NCBI RefSeq assembly: GCF_020509005.1
Contig: NC_063024.1
Coordinates: 62,001-126,000, forward strand
DNA: 64,000 nucleotides
Source: Fulvia fulva
Lineage: Eukaryota; Ascomycota; Dothideomycetes; Mycosphaerellales; Mycosphaerellaceae
Direction of reading: 5' to 3'
The translations under genes were made by a program, and so were the position numbers. A model generated the notes under the pieces. The model saw only the letters and a list, made by a program, of their open reading frames with translations, made no database searches and was not told the DNA's origin. Within the stretch, counting starts at the first letter, position 1. Every line of letters begins with the position of its first letter. This document shows, piece by piece, positions 32,661 to 43,259 of this stretch.

Positions 32661-32803
32661 GGACAATCTTCGAGCTTGAGTGTCTGTTCGCATCTGTGGA
32701 CGTGTGTCACGCTCGGCAGGACACCTGAACCAGCTATCTCGAGAACGATCAGCAAGTGTCGGCTCTGAAACGTACGCCGACTCACCTCGACTATAGCACC
32801 TTG

Positions 32804-32983
32804 CTATCCTGTAAGCATGCTGATGAAGCCCAAGTTCTTTGCCGCCTTCTTTCCACGGCCTTGCTGCTTGGGTGGAGGCTGCTGCTGAGGAGCGTAGTTC
32901 ATCGGTTGTCGTGGCCCTCCAGCTGGTGGCTTGGCATATGCGTTCGGGTCATTGTACGCTTCCTTGGAGCCACCGCAACCCAT
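32804..32983 (-). CDS. Small MGCGG protein, probably N-myristoylated
   Basis: 59 aa from ATG 32983, beginning MGCGGSKEAYNDPNAYAKPP. Gly2-Cys3 with Ser6 matches an N-myristoylation plus palmitoylation signal, so attachment to a membrane face is predicted. The middle is Pro/Gln-rich (QQQPPPKQQ) and the end basic (GRGKKAAKNLG) with a short hydrophobic tail. No known domain. Convergent with the RING gene, 143 bp apart. The small size makes it uncertain, but the composition is unlike neighbouring random frames. Confidence 0.5.
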   Translation of the reverse strand: MGCGGSKEAYNDPNAYAKPPAGGPRQPMNYAPQQQPPPKQQGRGKKAAKNLGFISMLTG

Positions 32984-34801
32984 GATAATTCTGTTAGGCA
33001 AGTGGAAGTGGTGTGGTAGTCGTGGGTTTCAGCGAGGATGCGACTTTCGGTTTCCGGGCTGCTTCAACTTCTTTTCAGCTGGATTGCTATCTGTCAAGAT
33101 TTGAAGAAGCAAAGACAACGGGGATCAAGAGGGCGCATGACCATCCTGCGACCGGAGACACCACTGCGAGCATGAAGATCAAATGACGACAACCCCAGGC
33201 ATCGGTGAACAGCCACTCCAGTCCCCAGACTTGAGTTGCAGCCAATAATGCAGTCACCTGCAACTTCGTCATGCCAACAAGACTCCAACAACGCGAAGGA
33301 TGATGCTCATTTATGTATCCACCGGCTCACTCCTGCTATTGATCATAGCATCTGATAACGATGGCTCAATTGGCTGCTAAGGCGTGGGGAAGCTGTCGAT
33401 CACATTGCGGCATTTTCTGACAAGCTTCGCTAAGCTTCGGGCAAGAATTCCTACCTGCACCACCATCCCACACCTTGCCTATACGGTGGTTGTTTTCGCA
33501 CGGCGCCGAGCGAGGGATGTACAGAGTGTGGCTTTCTTGCCGACATCCGAAGCTATCAGTATGATACCGACTGGGATGCTTTCATGTGCTGGAGACCGGC
33601 TCTTTCGCAGGCTAACTTGGTGTGGCATGACCTGGCGAGGCTACAAGCATCTTTAGCCCTCGGATGGCCCTATGTGACTACACAGATGGAACAGTGCGGC
33701 GATCCATCGCTATGCCTCCATGTGTTGGTGTTTCGCACTCTAACATGCTGATCCTACTTCTGCTGCTTCAGGAACTGTCCGGCGTCAGGCACACACCTTC
33801 AGGGTAGTTTCGACTATGGATGAAAGTACACCATGGAATGCAATGTAACCCAGCCGGAAACTGCTGGAGCCGTGCTATCAGCCATATTGACCACTGATTA
33901 CTCATGCTAGTTTAAGGCACCCAGCAGCACACCTGCACGGTCCGTTTGGACATGCCAGTCAAAATCGAGTAAGCATCCTCGTGCCTCCCACGAGCGTGAA
34001 GCTTCGCAGTAAACAAGCCTCAGTAGTCTACAAAGCCATCAACCACTCAGGATCGCAACAGCTTGGTAGCTGAGCGCTAGGGCATATCGATCGAGATTTG
34101 ATGCTTGGTCGAAGAATGACTTTCTCCGGCGATGACAATACCACCATCCGTTGGAGCTGGGGAAATCGATCTTGTGGAAGCTTCACAGGCGAAATGGCGG
34201 GGGAGAAAATGTTGCGCACTGGTGCATGTCAATGGCCACGCGAACCACGTTGCGTTCATGGCCATGCTGTTGGTCTCGTCTAGACCGTCACGTGTCACGT
34301 CCGCCTTCGCGAGTGCTCGGGATCTGAGCGATATGTTACAATACTAGAGCAAAACCTATGCAATCCTGCTGTTGGTCAATAACGCTATGGAAGATGAAGT
34401 GGACCTTCAAGACTCATGACAATTAGCAACGATGGCTAACTTGGGCTAACTTGTACAACACCAAGGAACGCGATGGATCATTGTTGTCAACATCTCCTGC
34501 CTCCAGCATGAGCGTAGACGACTTCACGATCATGAGGGGTAGGACCACGATGGTCTATTACGTTAGGTAGGATGCGCTGCTCATGTTGGTGGTCGAATCG
34601 CGCGGAACGACCGTGAGGGCAGCAAGCTGAACAGCATTGTCAGTGTCCTGACAGCGACGACGAAGGTATAAGAATACCCATCTTTCCCCGACAATCTACT
34701 CTCGTCATCATCACAGCAGCCTTCACATCAACAACCACTTCCAACCCATCCACCACACTCAACACCTTCGACTTCACAGTCCAAACCACCACCCACAAAA
34801 A
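32984..34801. other. Intergenic, 1.8 kb
   Basis: No convincing coding frame. A TATA-like TATAAG lies at 34667-34672, about 130 bp before the secreted-protein ATG, followed by a pyrimidine-rich leader. Confidence 0.5.
34667..34672 (+). promoter_or_regulatory. TATA-like element of the small secreted-protein gene
   Basis: TATAAG, 130 bp upstream of the ATG at 34802, followed by a C/T-rich stretch, a common arrangement for highly expressed fungal genes. Confidence 0.35.
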
Positions 34802-35194
34802 ATGCAGTTCATCCCCATCTCCGCCCTTGCCCTCGCGGCCGTTGCCTCCGCAGCACCATCCATCCAGGCTCGTGAGGAGGGCCAAGTCCTCATCTCCCTG
34901 CCACCTGGCTGCACCAAGGAGAACCTCTTCAGTACGCTCCCTCTTCCCCTGTCAACCCCCCAACCCGTTCAGCTGCACTCGCTAATACTTGACCTCACAG
35001 AGTGCGCCCTCCACTTGGTCGGCACCGGTGCCTCCTGCGGCGCTGCCATCATCGAGGCCGGCGCCAACCCAGCTGCTGACCTTGCCTGTGTCGGCTCCGC
35101 TGCTGGTACTGCTGCCAACTTCGATGAGTGCAAGAGCTGCATCCCAAAGAAGACTGAGGTTGTCCAAATCATCCCTGCGATGACGGAAGGATAG
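34802..35194 (+). CDS. Small secreted cysteine-containing protein
   Basis: Model join(34802..34931, 35001..35194), 107 aa; a 69-bp intron GTACGC...CTCACAG. Signal peptide MQFIPISALALAAVASAAP. The mature part (about 85-88 aa) has six cysteines (PGC, KC, SC, AC, ECKSC), enough for three disulfides, and is Ala/Gly-rich. No family recognised with confidence; the size and cysteine content resemble fungal secreted effector-like or surface proteins. Convergent with the AltA1-like gene, also secreted. Without splicing the frame stays open, but the intron has clear ends and a branch-like 'GCTAATAC'. Confidence 0.72.
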   Translation: MQFIPISALALAAVASAAPSIQAREEGQVLISLPPGCTKENLFSTLPLPLSTPQPVQLHSLILDLTECALHLVGTGASCGAAIIEAGANPAADLACVGSAAGTAANFDECKSCIPKKTEVVQIIPAMTEG

Positions 35195-35717
35195 GGTTGG
35201 AAGGAAGGTATCGAGGCGATTTGAGTGGGCTTTGCGACACCTGTGATGGTCAGACCTGTGGAGGAACTTGAGATTGGTTGCAGGACGCTGTGGCCTCGGT
35301 CGGTTTGGCGGAGACTGTTTTGTACATAGTCGCTCGTTTTCGCTTGAATGGATCATGATCTCTACAATTCAGCGGACCAATGGCTAGGCTTTCCGATCAT
35401 TACTCAATCACGAGGTTTAAGCTTGTGACTCCTAGGCCTGGTAATTGGTGGTCAACGATCGCGCGGGAGGAGCGGTAGCACTTGGTGTGCTCTATCCTTT
35501 AATGACTGACTGCTGCTGACAGAATGCGCAGTCAGCTATAAGAGGTCACCAGTCAACGAGTACGCTTGATTCACATCATACAATTCTCACACGAGACAGC
35601 CTGCCCAGCTGAGGATGCTATGCTGTAAACTGATACAATGCCTGTCGTCATTTATAATCTATTCTCACATGGAACCTATCCCTTTCCATGCTTCATGTCT
35701 CATGCCACCGATCGGCT
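35195..35717. other. Intergenic between convergent secreted-protein genes
   Basis: No coding frame or repeat recognised; contains the two 3' ends. Confidence 0.5.
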
Positions 35718-36241
35718 CTAAGCGCCCAACTTCTTCATGGTGATGGCAAAGTACTCCTGCGGCGGCACAACGCACACGAAGTCATTAACATTGCTGCCTC
35801 CAGCGTGGCAGATCGGGTCATTCAAAAATGCGTTCCCGCCCAGCGTCTCGGTCTCGCTGATATGCTGCCACAAGAACAGTTCGTTTGTCTGGGTGTCGTG
35901 TGCGGGGATGTAGTTGAAGCTGAACACCGAGTTCTTGCCGCAGAAGTAGACGTGGTCTGGCTCGAAGCGCTCGGTGGCAGCGTCCGTGACGGGGTCTGAA
36001 GCGATGTTAGTATGAGAATGAGAACGATGGAAGGGAGGAACTTGCCGTATGGGCTGCATTCGAAGTCAAGTGTTCCACCGTTCGTGGCGAGGATGCGGAA
36101 GAACATGGTGCTGATGTTCTTGCCATCGAGCTTGCGGAGGGTAAAGTCCTTGATCTGGTAGATCGTGTCGTCGGTGCGTGCGACTGGGCCGGCGAGGGCG
36201 GTGGTGAAGAGAGCTGCGGCGGCGGCGAGAGTGAACTTCAT
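35718..36241 (-). CDS. AltA1-family secreted protein
   Basis: Model complement(join(35718..35995, 36046..36241)), 157 aa. Signal peptide MKFTLAAAAALFTTALAGPVA. The body matches the AltA1 (AA1-like) beta-barrel family known from the major Alternaria allergen: 'YQIKDFTLRKLDGK', 'ILATNGGTLDFECSPY', 'DHVYFCGKNSVFSFNY', 'CHAGGSNVNDFVC'. Four cysteines (ECS, FCG, ICH, VCV) sit at the family positions of the two intrachain disulfides. The only frame-keeping junction uses a GC donor (G|GCAAGT) with an ordinary CAG acceptor, intron 50 bp. The family is fungus-specific, secreted, and implicated in spore and plant-surface biology; the exact role here is unknown. Confidence 0.88.
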
Positions 36242-37383
36242 GGTGATTGATTGGATGTTGGTAAGGCTGGTTAATGTGGTGTTGATCGTAGTACTGTTGG
36301 AGATGGTGTTGTTTTCTTGTGGGCTGTGTCCGTTGTTGTGTGATGCTCAATTTCGAAGGCACATGGCTCTGTACTTATGCTGTGCATCGAATGCCTACTA
36401 CAACATTCAATTCAGTACCGATGTATCCGTACCGTATAGACAATGCTCGTGTTCGACCCTTTGGTGCAACATCAGTTGTTCCGTACGATGCCACGATGGC
36501 GATCAATGTCCCAATAGCCATAGTGTACGGCTCGGGTCATCTTGCGAGAGAGCTACTCGAAGCTCAGTGACGATGGATGTCGATCAAAGTCGTACTTCTT
36601 CTAAAGTTGGTGATCTCGTCGGTAAAGAGCGGGCCCTGACCCGGTGGAAAGACGAAAATGGTATCCCGCTAGCACATTCAGCTTCTCATGATCCTCCAAC
36701 GACGTCAACTGCCTTGGCGTTCATGACATTATGCTCGTATTGATGCCTTTTGTATGTGCATCATGTGGCCATCGGTAGAGTCTAATCCTGTCTAACTGGA
36801 CGTCGTGCCGAAACAGATCTTGGCTCTTAAACCGTCAAGATCGTGTACTCTGCAAATCGCGGAATCAGCATTGAGAGGCGATCGCCACGTCGTGTGGTCG
36901 TGGGCTAGGGAGTTGACGTCGGCATCTCGGCGCTTGATGCTGTGATGCTGAAGTTGAAAGTGGTGTTGAGATGCTAACGCAGCTGTCAGTAGTGCAAATC
37001 TCAAGTTGTCGCAGAATGATGATAAGTGTTCGGTCTGTAAAATCTTTCAAGCTCTAGGGAGCGAGCTTTGGTATCTTTAAGGCTCGGTAAACCGTCTATG
37101 ACAAGGAGCGCATATTGCTTGTGCTATCAGGTGGCACAAAGGAGCCAGTACTTACTCTTATGTGCGAATTGTGATAGTCAGAGTAGGCGTTGAAGCAATC
37201 GCTGCCTGTCAAGGCTCGTCTGAGCCTGCTTGAGTTAAGGCGCTGCCCAGATTCATGTTAACTCTGAACATGCTTGCTTCCTCCAGATTGACAGGCATAC
37301 TGCACTGAACAAATTCGCAGGATCGTAGATCTTTAGGATGTAAATCATCTCGACTGATCACCACCGGGCGAAGTCCGGCGAGC
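36242..37383. other. Intergenic, 1.1 kb
   Basis: No convincing coding frame; ends at the MITE-like element. Confidence 0.5.
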
Positions 37384-37543
37384 TAAGAGTTTGTTGCGCG
37401 TCGTGCACAGTCGCACGTCGTGCACACCTCCACTAAACTTAGGCCTACTCAATCAAGTATCGACTAATGTCACCTAGGCAACAGTTGACTTTCATTGGGC
37501 TGTGCACGACGTGCGACTGTACACGACGCGCAACAAACTCTTA
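37384..37543. mobile_element. MITE-like element with 43-bp inverted repeats
   Basis: 160 bp. The left end (37384-37426, TAAGAGTTTGTTGCGCGTCG...) and the reverse complement of the right end (37501-37543) agree at all but about one of 43 bases. TA at both outer ends fits a TA target site. The central 74 bp have no coding capacity. The repeats themselves contain a nested GCACGACGTGC palindrome. Confidence 0.75.
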
Positions 37544-38303
37544 CTTAGCGCGAAGCTCGTGCCACTCCACGAGCAAAGTTTCTGCAAAAAGAAAGTGGCA
37601 AAAACATACAACACAAGGAATTCCCACGTAGTCACCTACCGTAGTACTAATCTTGCGGTCCAATGCTTAGATATGGAAGAGCGGACGGGGTTCCTCGCTT
37701 TCATTGGCCTGTGGTCGTATGTGCCAAGGGTTCAACTCTGTAACAATATATTTGTCAGAACCACCTGGGCAAGTTGAAACAGATCGACGGCAGCTAGCGA
37801 GAGAGGCAGGAGAAACAACATACGCCCTACGTTTACGAACCTGCGGTCGTATGTAATCGTGGGCAGTGGTGAGAGCCAGACATAGCTCTGCTTTCACCAC
37901 ATGCTTGACCTCGATTCACTGACCTCGATCGTTCTTATCTTGACTAGTCGGTACAAAAGCGCAGACATCGCCATAGTGATCACGGCGTTTCGTAAGCGCA
38001 GACCAGCCAGGACGAAGGCCTTCTCGTTCATATCCTCCGCATCAAACATCCGAGAGACTTGGCACAGCCCGAGGGCCCATGATGGCGGGAGTTGTGCTCA
38101 CGATCTACGCCGGCGGTACAAATGCAGTCCTTGTCATGCTCTCCAACAGCTCCACGAAGTCAAGAAACCTCATCTCATCATTCATACATCTATCCTATCC
38201 CATCATCTTTACTCATTACTCCAACCTCAACACCAAGCACCCTTCCGTCTATCCATCTATCCATCTTCCATACCCACCTACACCCCCTAGCCCGGCCACC
38301 CAT
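37544..38303. other. Intergenic
   Basis: No convincing coding frame; contains the 3' flank of the secreted peptide gene on the minus strand. Confidence 0.45.
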
Positions 38304-38869
38304 CTACCAAACCCTGTTATTCCAGTTATAATTATACCCATAGCCCCGTCGTCCATTAAAAAACCTCACCCCACGGTTCCGTCCATAGAATCCCCCACGG
38401 TTGCCAAAGAAGTTCCTGCGACCGTTACGCCAGAAGATACGATCATCGTAGACGTCGAGGTCGTAGGAGTCGTTGTCGAGGAAACGTTTGGTTAGATGGG
38501 ACTGTAGGGACGTCAGAATTGAGAGGCTTGAAGGAACAGGATGAGATGACAGGGTCAAGACTCACCTCCTCAGGTTCAGCGTCACGGCGAGTCAATGGTG
38601 CGTCAACGTCGAAGTCTTCGAGGTCGCGGTGCTGTGGGGGGGGGGTGTCAGGATGATGATTGAATGTGGATGGGGGAATGGCGGGAATGGCGTACAGTGA
38701 GCAATGCATCAAGTTCGTCGGGGTGAACTTGACGATCGTAGGGCTCATTAGCTTGGTCGGCGCGGGCTTGAAGGCTGGCCTCCATTGCTGGGCCGTCGTC
38801 TGGGACGGGGATGGCGTTTGCTGTCAGAGCCAGACTAGCGATAAAGGCGGTGATGTGGTGGAGCTGCAT
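38304..38869 (-). CDS. Secreted peptide precursor with dibasic processing sites
   Basis: Model complement(join(38304..38501, 38566..38631, 38696..38869)), 145 aa. Two 64-bp introns (GTACGC...CCACAG; GTGAGT...CTACAG) join three phase-0 exons that lie in different frames. Signal peptide MQLHHITAFIASLALTANA. An acidic propeptide-like region follows, then two dibasic sites: LTRR|DAEP and LTKR|FLDND, as cut by Kex2-type proteases. The C-terminal about 50 residues are rich in Arg, Gly, Asn and aromatics (FFGNRGGFYGRN ... GYGYNYNWNNRVW). No cysteine, no known family. Splicing is by eye; a consistent frame through three exons with a signal peptide makes it likely real. Confidence 0.6.
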
Positions 38870-39675
38870 TGTTGCTTGATGAACTGATGGGATACTGTGA
38901 TGAAATGGTGTAAGCTGCTCCTTTGCTACTGTGCTGTTGATGATGTTGCTGATGATGAGTCTCGATATCAAGGACTCGTCGCCGCCTTATGTATCTTTCC
39001 TACCTCCATCTCCATCTCCACACAACCTGTCGGCCTGTACCTACAGCTCCGTCGGAGAACCGATATGTCATCTCTACACACGATCACTGCAACAGCGCAC
39101 TTGGCTCACGGCGCCAATACCTCGCACTGTTCGCTTTTCACTAAACATGACAGGTACGGCTGAACGGCACCCCGATGCAGGAATACCAGATCTCTGCACT
39201 ACCTGTTCTCAGTCTATTGCGTAGGATCAACACCTAGCATCACAGCTTCTATTAGTCGCGGCGGAAGTCCGGATCACCGCTTGACTGTGGTTGTGAAGGC
39301 GGTCCACAGCCACGAAGGGTGAAGTATGCTGTCATACCAACAGTCTGGGCATTGAAAGTCGAATGACGAGCCATTCTTGATGCAAGGCTACGCTAATTTC
39401 GATGCTTGCCCCCGTCAACGCTTCTAAAAGTGGTTCGCGGATGCTGGGGGAGATCCTGGCATTCGAATGATTCCATACTCCGAACCAATCTTGAATGTGA
39501 ACTTATGGAATCTCAGCGGGAACGTCTCCTGGACGATCTTCTGGAAGGAGGAAGAGTAGTGCAGTGCTCTAATCAGGAAGCTGTCTCATGGAGTGATCAC
39601 TTGCCCAGAGATAGATCAGTGCACAGCTATCCAACACTTGTAGTAATGCCCAAGGAACCACAACCATCATTTCCC
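38870..39675. other. Intergenic
   Basis: No convincing coding frame or repeat seen. Confidence 0.5.
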
Positions 39676-42600
39676 TCAAGCATTCTCATCCCCGCCCCCT
39701 CCCATCTCCACCATCCTCGCCGCCTGCGTCCCAGCAAATAAATCACTCCCATCAAACGTCGACTCATCCTCTCCCAGCACATCACTCTTCGTGGGCGTCT
39801 TGAAACTCACAGGTCTCTGGCTCGGCTTATTCGTGCTAACAGCTCCCAGAGTCTGTCTCCTGGCCGCCAAGATCTGCTGCGTCTTGGAAGGCTTAGCCGG
39901 GCCTCCCATACTTGCTCTAGTCTTAGTCACAGTGGCAGGAACCACAATGGAACGTCGCGGACGCGGCCGCTTTGGTGTACGGCCGTTCTTGGACTCTTGG
40001 GAAGAAGCATTGGAGACGAAGGAACCGTTCATGTCTTGATCGTGATCTTGGGGCTCGATGTTCATACCGTCGTTGCCGGAGGCCGGGGTGGGTGGTGTAG
40101 GGTCTTCTTGCGTTTGTGGTATGTCATATGCGACGGACTCGCGGGAGCGATGTGGTAAGGTTGTGCGGGCTTGGGATTTATTAAGTCCCATGGCGGCCAT
40201 GAGGTTGCTACGCATGGCTTCGGCTTCGGCGATCTGTTGATCTTTTTGCTCGCACTTTTGCTGGTAGCGAAGGACTCGTTTCTTCAGGTCGGTGATCTTG
40301 ACATCACGAGCCTCTAGGTCGGTAGTGTATTTGTCCTCTTTCTCCTGCGAGCTCTGATGTAGTTCAGCAATCTGTTGCTCGAGGGTTTCGATCGCTTCTT
40401 GATGGGTCTGCGCCAGATCCGATGCCTGCTGTTGCTTGGCGTCGATGGTACCTTGCAAATGAGCGATTTGCTGACTTGTGGATCGGACCAGCTCCACACG
40501 CTCAGACTTGAGCTCTTCAATGTGGCGGAGCAGTTCGGATGCTTCTTGTGTTCCGTGGACCAGGTTGCTGTTAGCCGCAGCAAGATCAGCTTGAAGCTGC
40601 GTGTTCGCGACGTGAAGCTCCTCGTTGATACGCCTGAGATCATTGATCTGTGTCTCGAACTCAGTCGTCTGGGCGTCCTTCTCCGAGATGCAATCTTCGA
40701 GGCGATTGCACTCAGCCCTTGCATTGATCAAATCATCTTGGATAACAGCCGTATCACGAGCTTTGGCGGTCGCTTCCTTAGCAGCCTCCTCCAGCTGTTC
40801 TTGAAGATCATCAAGCTCTTCCTCCTTCCTCGCGAAAGCGGTCGCATGGTCGAGCTCGGCCAACTGTTTTGCTTCATTGAGCTCTGCAAGCTGCTTCTTG
40901 CCTTGAGCATGAGCCTCACGTAATTTCTCTTCCAATCGACTGACACGGTCCAGCAGTGCATCGTTCGCGTTGCGGCTATCTTCGAGCTCCTGGACATTGC
41001 CATTCCGCTCGGCCTCGAGGGCTCGTCTTCTTGACTCAAGATCCAGATTTCGTGACTCCATCTCTGCGAACGCGCTGTTCAAATCCGAGTTTTGCTCTTC
41101 TAACAGACGACATCGCTCTTGCTCCTCTCGTAACGGCTTCTCGACGTTCTCGCACCGAGCCTCGAGACTTGCGCAAGCTTTGGTGAAAAGCCGTGTCACT
41201 GCATCTTGTTCGACCTGTGCTCTTGCATTGAAGTGCGTGTGCAGAGCCTCCCGCCAATCAATCTGGTCCTTGCTGTCGAGCAAGGCGTTTCCTTCAGTGA
41301 CGGGGAAGTGATCTCGGTATGATGGCCGATCATGATTGCATTCTAAATCACCCCGTGCCGAAAGAGCATGCAGTTTGAGCAGAAGGGAAACAGTCTGTGA
41401 GGCAACCTTTCCCCGTTGCGAAGCCCTCAACAGTAGGTCGCTAACAGTGTGTGCAAGATTCGATCTCTTACGTTGCATTGCTTTGACACACCAACCACCC
41501 GAAGTCTTCTCCGCGAACACGTTCTGCGGCGAGCTGAGAGTCTCGTGCAGTCGCTTCAGACTGTGATTGAAGCCTTCATCGCCGAGAAGCTCCTGTATCT
41601 GATGCGCGCTCGTCTTGTGGTCTTGTAGGACAGCTAGAGTGTCTCGCATAATACACGAGATTGCGTCCAAGCCCACAGCATGATTTTGGGAATCGTCTTG
41701 AGCTGCGAAGTCGACGCTCTTCCGCAGCAGATCGCTGATTGATGCACGAGCCAGCAGTCCCGAGAAGACATCTCGATCTTGCGGTTGCGAGCACAAAACG
41801 TGTGCGATCTGAGCCACTCTTGGTTCCATGAAGGTACGCTCAAGCCCTTGCAGTACTGGGTGAGGCAACGAGTCGATCTCGCATAGTTTCCCGACGAAGC
41901 GCAGTGCAAGCGTGCGGACGGTCTGATCGAGCTCCTGGTCACACAGCTGGTTGTGCAATTTGTGAATCGTGGTCGCATTCGACATGCACCAGTTCTTGCG
42001 AATGTCGGCAGGAACTGCAGTGACGATATTGTTGGCCAGCACCAAAGCTTTGATGTTATCGGTGGTGATACCTCTGATGGCTGAGTATGCAATGAGGACG
42101 ATGAGTTGCATGCTCTTCTCAGCTTTCTTGCCCTCAAAGAACTGCTGCATGGCTTCCGCTCTCCATCTTGAAGAGGTTGGCGTACTTGCCAAAAAGTCTT
42201 GCGTGCTGTACGAGCTAGCAGTAGGGCGGAAGTCGGGGTCAACCGAACAGCGAGCGATGTTCATGATCGAAAGACAGTAAAGGCTGAGGCAACTATCACC
42301 CGAGCCGGCTCCTTTCTGCAAGATGTCGATGAGGTGATTCTCGAAGGTAGCGAGCGTGTTGGGATTCGGCGTGCCGAAGAGGATCTTCCCAGTGCCTCGG
42401 AGGAGCATATGGACCGGCTCGATTGTGGTAGTGGACGGCTTCTTGGCGGCATTTTCCACCAGCTGCATGAGAAGTGTCTGTGTCTCGGCTGGCAGAGCGA
42501 CAGTATCCGGTAAAGGGGTAGATAGAAGAGCAACACTTGCTCTGGTATGCTTCGACTTGGTCGGCCCCTGCTTCGCGGCCTGCGCTACCACGCCATGGAG

Positions 42601-42882
42601 AAGTGTCGGCTCCTGGCGTAAGAATGCATCTCGACATGAGGGGTTGCTGGCGAACTTGGCGACCAGATCCAGCACGTACGGCCATTGTTGCAGGCCTTCG
42701 AGCAAGCAGGAGACGAGTGTCTCGACCAGACATGGGTTTGCGGCAGCCCATTGTGTGATGTCGGCGTCGCTGCATTGGGTGATGACGATGTCGCGGAGTG
42801 TGCGCAGCTGACTTGGGTACGGACAAGATGCGATGCGCTTCACCTCCACTGCCAGAGCGTCGTAGGGTGTCGTCGTCGCCAT
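39676..42882 (-). CDS. Large helical-repeat and coiled-coil protein, unrecognised
   Basis: Intronless, 1,068 aa from ATG 42882 (MATTTPYDALAVEVKR). Residues 1 to about 560 look like stacked alpha helices (armadillo/HEAT-like, Leu/Ala-rich with short loops). About 565-900 is a nearly continuous coiled coil with Glu/Gln/Leu heptads ('EQQIAELHQSSQEKEDKYTT'). The last 170 residues are basic and Ser/Pro/Thr-rich ('RTPKRPRPRRSIVVPATVTK'), suggesting nuclear or microtubule-binding tails. The layout recalls spindle or tethering proteins, but no family motif lets me name it. Its 5' end lies 377 bp from the truncated transporter on the opposite strand. Confidence 0.8.
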   Translation of the reverse strand: MATTTPYDALAVEVKRIASCPYPSQLRTLRDIVITQCSDADITQWAAANPCLVETLVSCLLEGLQQWPYVLDLVAKFASNPSCRDAFLRQEPTLLHGVVAQAAKQGPTKSKHTRASVALLSTPLPDTVALPAETQTLLMQLVENAAKKPSTTTIEPVHMLLRGTGKILFGTPNPNTLATFENHLIDILQKGAGSGDSCLSLYCLSIMNIARCSVDPDFRPTASSYSTQDFLASTPTSSRWRAEAMQQFFEGKKAEKSMQLIVLIAYSAIRGITTDNIKALVLANNIVTAVPADIRKNWCMSNATTIHKLHNQLCDQELDQTVRTLALRFVGKLCEIDSLPHPVLQGLERTFMEPRVAQIAHVLCSQPQDRDVFSGLLARASISDLLRKSVDFAAQDDSQNHAVGLDAISCIMRDTLAVLQDHKTSAHQIQELLGDEGFNHSLKRLHETLSSPQNVFAEKTSGGWCVKAMQRKRSNLAHTVSDLLLRASQRGKVASQTVSLLLKLHALSARGDLECNHDRPSYRDHFPVTEGNALLDSKDQIDWREALHTHFNARAQVEQDAVTRLFTKACASLEARCENVEKPLREEQERCRLLEEQNSDLNSAFAEMESRNLDLESRRRALEAERNGNVQELEDSRNANDALLDRVSRLEEKLREAHAQGKKQLAELNEAKQLAELDHATAFARKEEELDDLQEQLEEAAKEATAKARDTAVIQDDLINARAECNRLEDCISEKDAQTTEFETQINDLRRINEELHVANTQLQADLAAANSNLVHGTQEASELLRHIEELKSERVELVRSTSQQIAHLQGTIDAKQQQASDLAQTHQEAIETLEQQIAELHQSSQEKEDKYTTDLEARDVKITDLKKRVLRYQQKCEQKDQQIAEAEAMRSNLMAAMGLNKSQARTTLPHRSRESVAYDIPQTQEDPTPPTPASGNDGMNIEPQDHDQDMNGSFVSNASSQESKNGRTPKRPRPRRSIVVPATVTKTRASMGGPAKPSKTQQILAARRQTLGAVSTNKPSQRPVSFKTPTKSDVLGEDESTFDGSDLFAGTQAARMVEMGGGGDENA

Positions 42883-43259
42883 TGTCGGGCTGATGTTTGC
42901 CGCCTGGTCGACGATGTCATGTCGAGGAGATGGCGCCAAGTCAACAAACGCGTCGCGTCAAAGTGCGGCTGTCGTCAACGGCGACGCGCTCTTTCCTCAC
43001 CACCCATTCTTTCGTCCCTTGAGACGTCCAACATGAACAACGCGACATCCATCTCGCGTCTTGCCAACACTCCAGAGTGTCCGACACCACAGCAATAAAA
43101 TCCTTCAGACGGACGCCAATTCATAGCTGCGTCCCTTGTGGACAGGGCCTTGTCCATTGATTCTAGCCGTGCTGGCATCGGTAACGCTTCTTCGCACAAC
43201 ACATCGCATGGTGAGGCGTATGCCCAGCAGCTGTGAGACGCAGCTCCGACTGATGACAG
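42883..43259. other. Divergent spacer lacking the transporter's 5' exons
   Basis: Only 377 bp separate the coiled-coil gene from the first recognisable transporter exon. I could not find the missing N-terminal transmembrane segments here in any frame. Confidence 0.55.
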
